Source: Streptomyces spinoverrucosus
GTDB lineage: Bacteria > Actinomycetota > Actinomycetes > Streptomycetales > Streptomycetaceae
Length of the DNA: 64,000 nucleotides
Assembly (NCBI RefSeq): GCF_006539505.1
Contig: NZ_BJND01000028.1
Location: 79,144 to 143,143 of the forward strand
Direction: 5' to 3'
The position numbers were made by a program, and so were the translations under genes. The notes below the pieces were generated by a model. The model was not told the DNA's origin. It saw only the letters and a program-made list of their open reading frames with translations, and searched no databases. This document shows, one piece after another, positions 58,648 through 64,000 of this stretch. Numbering within the stretch: position 1 is the stretch's first letter; each line of letters starts with the position of its first letter.

Positions 58648-59840
58648 TACCGGTCCAGGTCGAGGTCCAGCATGCGGATGGCGTTGCCCCGCATCAGCTT
58701 GTAGACGGTCTCGTCGTCGAGGCCCTTGACGTGGTCGAGGGCGACCTCCTTGGTGTGCGGGAAGGTGGAGTCGACGTGCGGGTAGTCGGTCTCGAAGGTG
58801 GCGTTGTCGCATCCGACGACGTCCAGGGACGCCACTCCGTGCTTGTCGCGGAAGAAGCAGCAGAAGATCTGCCGGTAGTAGTACGTCGACGGCGGCTCCG
58901 GGATGAGGTCGCGGACGCCGCCCCACGCGCGGTGCTCCTCCCAGACGTCGTCGGCGCGCTCCAGGGCGTACGGGACCCAGCCCATCTGGCCCTCGGAGTA
59001 GGCGAGTTTGAGCCGGGGGAAGCGCACCAGGACCCCGCTGAAGAGGAAGTCCATCATCGAGGCCATCGCGTTGTTGAACGACAGCGAGGCCTGCACGGCG
59101 GGCGGCGCGTCCGGGGAGGCGGCCGGCATCTGGGACGACGACCCGATGTGCATGTTGATCACCGTCCCGGTCTCCTGGCAGACCGCGAAGAACGGGTCCC
59201 AGTAGCCGGAGTGGATCGACGGCAGCCCCAGGTGGGTGGGGATCTCGGAGAAGGTCACGGCCTTCACCCCGCGCGCGGCGTTGCGCCGGATCTCCGCGAC
59301 GGCGAGGTCGATGTCCCACAGCGGGATCAGACACAGCGGGATGAGCCGCCCGCCGCTGTCGCCGCACCACTCCTCGACCATCCAGTCGTTGTAGGCGCGC
59401 ACACAGGCCAGGGCGACCTCCTTGTCGTGCGCCTCGGCGAAGGTCTGCCCGCAGAAGCGGGGGAAGGTCGGGAAGCACAGGCTGCCCTCGACGTGGTTGA
59501 GGTCCATGTCTTCGAGCCGTGCCTTGGGGTCCCAGCAGCCGCGCCGCATCTCCTCGCGGGTGATGCCCTCCAGGGTCATCTCGTCGCGGTCGAAGCCGAC
59601 GGCGGCGATGTTGCGCTTGTAGGGGAACTTCAGGTCCTCGTAGATCCACCAGTCGGTGGGCTGGCCGTCGGGGTCCATGGTGATCTGGTACTTGCCGCCG
59701 ACGTAGGCGAGTTCCCCGATGCCCGCGGTGAGTGGCTTGGGCCCGCGGTCGCGGTACTTGGCGGGCAGCCAGGTCTCGAAGAGGTGCGCGGGTTCGATCA
59801 CATGGTCGTCGACGCTGATGATGCGGGGCAGTTCGGTCAT
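58647..59840 (-). CDS. amidohydrolase family protein (amidohydrolase-2 type)
   Basis: A 397-residue paralogue of the protein at 6535-7755 (IISVDDHVIEPAHLFETWLPAKYRDRG, SLCFPTFPRFCGQTFAEAHDKEVALACVRAYNDWMVEEWCG, MHIGSSSQMP, ATFETDYPHVDSTFP, NAIRMLDLDL). It shares the DDH N-terminal metal motif and the MHIGSSS strand. It heads an operon with two acyl-CoA dehydrogenases; in the first copy the partners are LLM and SDR enzymes. The ATG at 59840 lies 38 bases from operator site M. Reaction unknown; decarboxylation or ring hydrolysis is possible. Confidence 0.92.
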   Translation of the reverse strand: MTELPRIISVDDHVIEPAHLFETWLPAKYRDRGPKPLTAGIGELAYVGGKYQITMDPDGQPTDWWIYEDLKFPYKRNIAAVGFDRDEMTLEGITREEMRRGCWDPKARLEDMDLNHVEGSLCFPTFPRFCGQTFAEAHDKEVALACVRAYNDWMVEEWCGDSGGRLIPLCLIPLWDIDLAVAEIRRNAARGVKAVTFSEIPTHLGLPSIHSGYWDPFFAVCQETGTVINMHIGSSSQMPAASPDAPPAVQASLSFNNAMASMMDFLFSGVLVRFPRLKLAYSEGQMGWVPYALERADDVWEEHRAWGGVRDLIPEPPSTYYYRQIFCCFFRDKHGVASLDVVGCDNATFETDYPHVDSTFPHTKEVALDHVKGLDDETVYKLMRGNAIRMLDLDLDR

Positions 59841-59878
59841 GGTCCCCTCCGCCGGGCTGCGTCCAGATGAGGCGCAAT

Positions 59879-59893
59879 CTGATGGTCTGTCAG
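59879..59893. promoter_or_regulatory. inverted-repeat operator site M (CTGATGGTCTGTCAG)
   Basis: CTGA/TCAG arms with changes at positions 5 and 10. It pairs with site N at 27-base spacing between the divergent amidohydrolase (59840) and ligase (59938) genes. Confidence 0.6.
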
Positions 59894-59905
59894 ATAGCAT
59901 GTCAC

Positions 59906-59920
59906 CTGACGAGTCGTCAG
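59906..59920. promoter_or_regulatory. inverted-repeat operator site N (CTGACGAGTCGTCAG)
   Basis: Perfect 6-3-6 palindrome (CTGACG-AGT-CGTCAG), 17 bases upstream of the acyl-CoA ligase GTG. Confidence 0.7.
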
Positions 59921-59937
59921 CCAAGCAGGGGGCACCC

Positions 59938-61449
59938 GTGAACGACAGCCCGCACTCCCTGAGCTCCTCCCGCACGCTGTGGGAACTGCTCGACCGCCGC
60001 GCCCGCCTCACCCCCGACCGTCCCGTCCTCCTCCAGGACGACCGCACCCTCACCTTCGGTGCGCTACGCGCGCGTGCCGAGCGGGTGGCGGCCGGCCTGT
60101 ACGGCATGGGCGTGCGCCCCGGCACGGTCGTCGCCTGGCAGCTGCCCACCCGCATCGAGACGGCGGTGCTGACCTTCGCACTCGCCCGCCTGGGCGCCGT
60201 ACAGACGCCGCTCATCCCGTTCCTGCGCGACCGCGAAGTCGGCTTCGCGCTGCGCGAGTCGGGCGCCGAGTACTTCGCCGTACCGGGCACCTGGCGGGGC
60301 TTCGACCACACTGGCATGGCCCGGCGGCTCGGCGCGAAGGGGGTGTTCGAGGCGTACGACGACCTGCCCGACGGCGACCCCACGGTGCTGCCCGCGCCAC
60401 CCGCGCGAGGCACCGACGTGCGCTGGATCTACTGGACCTCCGGCACGACCTCCGACCCCAAGGGCGTCCAGCACACGGACCGTTCCCTGATCGCGGGCGG
60501 CACCTGCCTGGCGCACGCCCTGCGTCCCACCGCCGACGACGTGGGGTCGATCGCCTTCCCGTACGCGCACATAGGCGGCCCCGACTACACGGTGATGCTG
60601 CTGCTGTACGGCTTCCCGGCGCTGCTGGTCGAGCAGTTCGCGCTGCCGGACGCGCTGGCCGCGTACCGCGCACGCGGGGTGACGATCGCGGGCGGTTCGA
60701 CGGCGTTCTACTCGATGTTCCTGGCCGAGCAGCGCAAACAGCCGGGCGTTCCCGTCGTACCGACCCTGCGGCTGCTCGCGGGCGGCGGTGCGCCGAAGCC
60801 GCCGGAGCTCTACCACGCCGTCGTCCGCGAGATGGGCGTCCAGCTCACCCACGGGTACGGCATGACCGAGGTGCCGATGATCACCATGGGGGCGCCGGAC
60901 GACACGCCCGAGAACCTGGCGACCACCGAGGGACGGCCGCCCCAGGGCATGGAGATACGGATCGTCGACGGGGAGGTGCGGCTGCGCGGGGAGGCCGTCT
61001 GCCGAGGTTACCTGGATCCGGCGCAGACGGCGCAGGCCTTCGACGAGAACGGTTTCCTGCGCACCGGCGACCTCGGGCATCTCACCGACGGCGGCCACCT
61101 GATCCTCACCGGCCGCCTCAAGGACGTGATCATCCGCAAGGGGGAGAACATCTCCGCCAAGGAGATCGAGGACCTGCTGCACCGGCATCCGGCGGTCGCG
61201 GACGTGGCGGTGATCGGTCTGCCGGACGCGGAACGCGGGGAACGGGTCTGCGCGGTCGTCGAACAGCCGCCGGGGGCCGCCTCCTTGACCCTGGAGGCGG
61301 TGACTGCGTACCTGCACGCGGAAGGGCTCTCGGTCCACAAACTGCCGGAGCAGTTGGAGGTGGTCGACGCCCTTCCGCGCAACGACACCCTGCGGAAGGT
61401 GCTCAAGTACAAGCTCAGGGAGCGTTTCTCGGCTACTCGGGCACGGTGA
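59938..61449 (+). CDS. acyl-CoA synthetase (AMP-binding, FadD type)
   Basis: A 503-residue adenylate-forming ligase (RTLWELLDRRARLTPDRPVLLQDDRTLTFGALRARAERVAAGLYGMGVRPG; A3 WIYWTSGTTSDPKG at about 165; LTHGYGMTEVPM; GFLRTGDLGHLTDGGHLILTGRLKDVIIRKGENISAKEIEDLL; final RNDTLRKVLKYKLRE with the catalytic lysine). It makes an acyl-CoA from an unknown acid. The GTG at 59938 has AGGGGG five bases upstream; earlier in-frame starts would overlap both operators. Its 3' end overlaps the EF-hand gene by 17 bases. Confidence 0.92.
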   Translation: MNDSPHSLSSSRTLWELLDRRARLTPDRPVLLQDDRTLTFGALRARAERVAAGLYGMGVRPGTVVAWQLPTRIETAVLTFALARLGAVQTPLIPFLRDREVGFALRESGAEYFAVPGTWRGFDHTGMARRLGAKGVFEAYDDLPDGDPTVLPAPPARGTDVRWIYWTSGTTSDPKGVQHTDRSLIAGGTCLAHALRPTADDVGSIAFPYAHIGGPDYTVMLLLYGFPALLVEQFALPDALAAYRARGVTIAGGSTAFYSMFLAEQRKQPGVPVVPTLRLLAGGGAPKPPELYHAVVREMGVQLTHGYGMTEVPMITMGAPDDTPENLATTEGRPPQGMEIRIVDGEVRLRGEAVCRGYLDPAQTAQAFDENGFLRTGDLGHLTDGGHLILTGRLKDVIIRKGENISAKEIEDLLHRHPAVADVAVIGLPDAERGERVCAVVEQPPGAASLTLEAVTAYLHAEGLSVHKLPEQLEVVDALPRNDTLRKVLKYKLRERFSATRAR

Positions 61450-61945
61450 AGTAGCGGGCGAACGCGGGGATGATCTCCGCCTCGCTCACCTTGCCGTCGC
61501 CGTCGGCGTCGAGGGTGGCGGCCGCGGCCCGCGCGATGCCCTCGGACACGCCGAGCACCTGCAGCACGCGCGCGAGGTCCTCGACCGTGGCCGCGCCGTC
61601 GCCGTCCGGGTCGGCGACGTCGAGGGCGGCGTGCAGGAAGGGGCGGGCGATCTCGGCGAACCTGTCGGGGTTGTCGCGCAGCCGCTTGACCGCGCCGGTG
61701 ACGAACTCCTCCCGGGTGATCCGCTGGTCACCGTCCCGGTCCGCTATCCCGGCCATGCCCTGCCAGAAGGCCTCCGCGCCGCCGTACAGCGCCTGCCCCT
61801 TGTCGGAGCGGGACGCCGTGCCGAACTCAGCGAGCAGCGCCTTGGCCGCGCCGCTGAAGTCCTCACGGTCGATGTAGCCGTTGCCGTCCTGGTCGAAGGT
61901 GGCGAACCGGGCCGCGATCCTGCGCTCGTACTCGCTGCTGACCAT
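61433..61945 (-). CDS. EF-hand calcium-binding protein (calerythrin-like)
   Basis: A 170-residue cytoplasmic calcium-binding protein with four EF-hand loops: DQDGNGYIDREDF (~19-31), DRDGDQRITREEF (~69-81), DPDGDGAATVEDL (~112-124) and DADGDGKVSEAEI (~146-158). All keep the D-x-D-G-D/N-G pattern with acidic position 12, except the third, which ends in D-L. The length matches calerythrin-type buffers or sensors of actinobacteria. It converges on the acyl-CoA synthetase with overlapping 3' ends. The ATG starts MVSSEYERRIAARFATF. Confidence 0.93.
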   Translation of the reverse strand: MVSSEYERRIAARFATFDQDGNGYIDREDFSGAAKALLAEFGTASRSDKGQALYGGAEAFWQGMAGIADRDGDQRITREEFVTGAVKRLRDNPDRFAEIARPFLHAALDVADPDGDGAATVEDLARVLQVLGVSEGIARAAAATLDADGDGKVSEAEIIPAFARYFTVPE

Positions 61946-62082
61946 GTCTTTTCAGGCCGCCTCACGTCATGTCGGGGTGCGTCTCGCGAGGGAGCGTACG
62001 ACGTGGGAGGCGGTTCACGAGGGGGAAAACGACGGTTGTGCCAAGACCGGGGGAATTTTGGAACAACGGTGTGGCAGTTGGT

Positions 62083-62463
62083 TCACGCCGACAGGGGACT
62101 GGCGTCGTCCGAGGTCGCGGACGGCAGATCGGCGTGCACGTCGAACAGCCGCCGTACGCCCAGCGCGCCGAGCACGCGGTTGACGTGCGAGCCGTCGGCC
62201 GCGCCCTGCGCCGGGAGTATCAGCCGCAGCCGCCCCTGACAGGAGCGCAGCAGCCGACGGGCCGCGATCAGCACGCCCACACCGCTGGAGTCGCAGAACC
62301 AGACCTCGGAGAGGTCGAGGACGAGACTGTGGCGGCCCTCGGCCACCGCGTCGTGCACCCGCTGCCGCAGCACCGGCGACGTCACCAGGTCCAGCTCGCC
62401 CGACACCTGGAGCACGGCCCACTCGCCCTGCTCACCGCCGGTCACTTTGAACGCCACCACCAT
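62083..62463 (-). CDS. STAS-domain anti-sigma factor antagonist
   Basis: A 126-residue STAS protein (EWAVLQVSGELDLVTSPVLRQRVHDAVAEGRHSLVLDLSEVWFCDSSGVGVLIAARRLLRSCQG). The phosphorylatable serine lies in FCDSSGVGVL (about residue 59). Antagonists of this type bind RsbW-like kinases when unphosphorylated and release a sigma factor. Possible partners in the window are the SpoIIE-type phosphatase and the HATPase_c proteins. A sigma factor gene lies 346 bases away in the opposite direction. Confidence 0.93.
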   Translation of the reverse strand: MVVAFKVTGGEQGEWAVLQVSGELDLVTSPVLRQRVHDAVAEGRHSLVLDLSEVWFCDSSGVGVLIAARRLLRSCQGRLRLILPAQGAADGSHVNRVLGALGVRRLFDVHADLPSATSDDASPLSA

Positions 62464-62809
62464 GCCCTTCGCCGCCGGAACATACAGAAAACGGCCGGAA
62501 CCACCCGGAAACGGAATCAGCTCCTACGCTTCCTTGCGGCGCGGCTGCCCAGCGGCCGTTCCCTGAAACACCCCGCCGAAAACGAAACTCGGTCAAAAAA
62601 GGCTTGATTCAGTCGCATTCGATCCGATTCGATCAGGCCTGGCCTCGTCCATGCTGGGTAGGCGAGGCCCGAAAGCGCACTATCACCTGCGCTTCGTCGA
62701 GGGGCGCGCATTGCCACAAAGGGGCGTGCGCTGTCAGACGTGCCGACTACATTCGAGGTGGCGATGCACACAGGACGGACACCGGGACGAAGCATGGGGA
62801 GGGGGCCGC
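62464..62809. other. divergent intergenic region
   Basis: 346 bases between the divergent STAS and sigma-factor genes, likely holding both promoters. A near-duplicate GATTC/CATTCGATC, CGATTCGATC stretch occurs near 62608-62636, but no convincing sigma signature was seen. No gene here. Confidence 0.5.
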
Positions 62810-63382
62810 ATGGCGAAGAAGGACGCGTCGCCCCGCTGGGACCGCAAGATGCAGCAGCGACTCGCGCGCGGTGAGGCGGCCGCCCTGGCCGAGCTCTACG
62901 ACCGTTTCGCCTCCCTCGTCCACGGCCTGGCCCACCGCGTGCTCGGCGACGAGCGGGCCGCCGACGGCATCACCCGCGAAGTCTTCGTCCACCTCTGGGA
63001 ACACCCCGACGCCTACGACCCCAAACAGGGCCCCCTCCGCTCCTGGATCGCCACCCTCACCAACCACCTGGCCGTCCAACGCCTGCGCGCCACCGAGACC
63101 GCCGCCCTCACCGAAGCCGGCCACGGCTCCACCGAGGAACTGGAACGCAAGGTCCGCCACGCCTCGGTCGCCGCCCGCGCCGACTACATCGTCCAGTCCA
63201 TGCCGGCCCCGCTGCGCGCCGCCCTGGAGGGTGCCTACTTCCAGCGCCGCGACTACCGCCAGACCGCCACCGACCTCGGCATCACCGAGGACGAGGCACG
63301 CCGCCGCCTCCGCCTGGGCCTGCAACTCCTCGCCACGGCCCACGACGCCGGCACACCGCCCGGACACGGAGGTGCGGTGTGA
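62810..63382 (+). CDS. ECF-type RNA polymerase sigma factor
   Basis: A 190-residue sigma factor with region 2 (ALAELYDRFASLVHGLAHRVLGDERAADGITREVFVHLWEHPDAYDPKQGPLRSWIATLTNHLAVQRLRA, ~25-100) and region 4 (MPAPLRAALEGAYFQRRDYRQTATDLGITEDEARRRLRLGLQLL, ~130-178). It belongs with the SigK-like group that has a zinc-finger partner downstream. The start at 62810 follows GGGGAGGGGGCCGC. Its stop overlaps the next GTG in GTGTGA, so sigma and partner are coupled, the usual sign of a sigma/anti-sigma pair. Confidence 0.9.
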   Translation: MAKKDASPRWDRKMQQRLARGEAAALAELYDRFASLVHGLAHRVLGDERAADGITREVFVHLWEHPDAYDPKQGPLRSWIATLTNHLAVQRLRATETAALTEAGHGSTEELERKVRHASVAARADYIVQSMPAPLRAALEGAYFQRRDYRQTATDLGITEDEARRRLRLGLQLLATAHDAGTPPGHGGAV

Positions 63383-64000
63383 CCGACCCGGACCACCACG
63401 AGGAGCACGAGCAGGACCACACCCAGCCCCGCATACCCACACCGAGGACCTCGGTCGAGGACACGGGCCTCCCCCTGCCCCCAGCACCCCTCGACCACCA
63501 CGTACTGAAGTCCCTCCTGGGCGCCTGGGCGCTGGCAGCCTGCTCCCCCGAGGAGACAACGGCGGTCGAGGACCACCTGGGCACCTGCGGAAGCTGCGCC
63601 GACGAGGCCCGCCGACTCCGGGAGGCGGTCGGCCTGCTGCAACGCCCCGACAGTCTCGACCTCGACCCCGGCCTGCGCACCCGCGTCCTGGAGTCCTGCC
63701 TCGACCGACGCCCACCGCGCATCCCGGTCCCCGAGTGGGCCATGCCCTACGATGCCGAGACCGCCCGTCTCGACGCCCTCCTGCAGGACTTCGGCGACGC
63801 CGAGTGGCACGCGCCCGTACGGCTGCGCTGGTTCGACGGCACGAAGCCGACCAGCCGCCGCACGACCGTCGCCGGCGTCATCGCCCACCTCCTGGCGGTC
63901 GACGGCCTCATCGCCCTCGCCCTCGGCCTGGACGACCCCCTCGGCGACACCGACGCCGACCCGCCGACCCCCACGGGCCGCACGGAGGCGTACTGGCGGG
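63379..64000 (+). CDS. zinc-finger anti-sigma-like protein with MDMPI-type domain (3' end outside window)
   Basis: Starts GTG at 63379, overlapping the sigma-factor stop, and runs off the window after about 207 residues. After an acidic, His-rich tail it has an anti-sigma zinc finger: LLGAWALAACSPEETTAVEDHLGTCGSCADEARRL (HxxxCxxC, residues ~55-85). Later DAEWHAPVRLRWFDGTKPTS...TTVAGVIAHLLAVDGLIALALGLD resembles the helix bundle of maleylpyruvate isomerase N-terminal (DinB-like) proteins. It probably binds and restrains the sigma factor encoded just before it. Confidence 0.85.
   Translation, partial: MTDPDHHEEHEQDHTQPRIPTPRTSVEDTGLPLPPAPLDHHVLKSLLGAWALAACSPEETTAVEDHLGTCGSCADEARRLREAVGLLQRPDSLDLDPGLRTRVLESCLDRRPPRIPVPEWAMPYDAETARLDALLQDFGDAEWHAPVRLRWFDGTKPTSRRTTVAGVIAHLLAVDGLIALALGLDDPLGDTDADPPTPTGRTEAYWR

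Noticed and set aside
4735..59920. The palindromes as KstR or KstR2 operators
   Set aside because: Those sites have AAC..GTT or CAAG..CTTG arms; the CTGACG/CGTCAG arms here do not match.
1..64000. CRISPR arrays, tRNA and rRNA genes
   Set aside because: No regularly spaced repeats and no cloverleaf or rRNA sequence were recognised on either strand by eye.

Overview
The window is high-GC actinobacterial DNA, almost certainly from a Streptomyces chromosome. The coding bias is GC-rich in the third position, many starts are GTG, and genes commonly overlap by 1-4 bases. The strongest genus marker is the antibiotic-regulation trio AfsK (27746-30112), AfsR (17327-20272) and AfsS (16956-17138). Streptomyces-type families (DUF6247, DUF6415, SpoIIE/ATPase phosphatases, secreted phospholipase A2) agree. 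No tRNA, rRNA or CRISPR array was seen.

Layout. 1-7.8 kb: end of an alpha/beta hydrolase, then minus-strand catabolic genes (aldehyde dehydrogenase, D-aminoacylase-like amidohydrolase, two LLM flavin/F420 oxidoreductases, SDR, metal-dependent amidohydrolase). 7.9-16.9 kb: accessory and decayed DNA, with a DUF6247 gene and its truncated partner, an O-antigen-ligase-like membrane protein, phospholipase A2, a frameshifted phage-scaffold-like remnant, a large secreted DNRLRE protein with a possible toxin C-terminus and overlapping membrane gene (candidate immunity), and an IS5-type transposase remnant. 16.9-20.3 kb: afsS and afsR. 20.3-23.5 kb: a small island with a CYTH pseudogene, four tightly overlapping small genes, a double inverted-repeat site and an XRE regulator. 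23.6-27.6 kb: FadD3-like ligase diverging from a thiolase-like/DUF35/enoyl-CoA hydratase operon. 27.7-33.1 kb: afsK, VOC protein, TetR regulator, and a divergent Lrp/LysE pair. 33.1-46.1 kb: acyl-CoA dehydrogenase, second thiolase-like protein, PPOX proteins, acetyltransferases, DUF35, DoxX, flavin monooxygenase, ADP-forming acyl-CoA synthetase, enoyl-CoA hydratase and flavin reductase. 46.2-51.1 kb: SpoIIE-type phosphatase, MFS transporter and GlxA/AraC regulator. 51.1-61.4 kb: alcohol dehydrogenase, three acyl-CoA dehydrogenases, SDR, cyclase, anti-sigma-like ATPase, second metal-dependent amidohydrolase and acyl-CoA synthetase. 61.4-64 kb: EF-hand protein, STAS antagonist, sigma factor and a zinc-finger protein cut by the window end.

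The most interesting signal is a 15-bp inverted repeat, CTGACG-NNN-CGTCAG, found 14 times and almost only in promoter gaps of the catabolic genes (4.7, 7.8, 25.2, 34.8, 39.7, 41.3, 45.5, 54.3 and 59.9 kb), in four places as closely spaced pairs. A weakened copy overlaps the start of the TetR gene at 31183. This suggests one repressor controlling a dispersed catabolic regulon: acyl-CoA ligases, acyl-CoA dehydrogenases (one pair looks heteromeric), thiolase-like and DUF35 aldolase-type pairs, enoyl-CoA hydratases, F420/FMN oxidoreductases and amidohydrolase-2 enzymes. The gene set resembles breakdown of an alicyclic, terpenoid or steroid-like CoA ester, but the substrate cannot be read from the sequence.

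That regulon is interleaved with the AfsK-AfsR-AfsS signalling module, whose kinase and response genes are separated here by about 7.5 kb of other genes. Some start positions were chosen by ribosome-binding site and family length; function calls rest on recognisable motifs, not on a database search.
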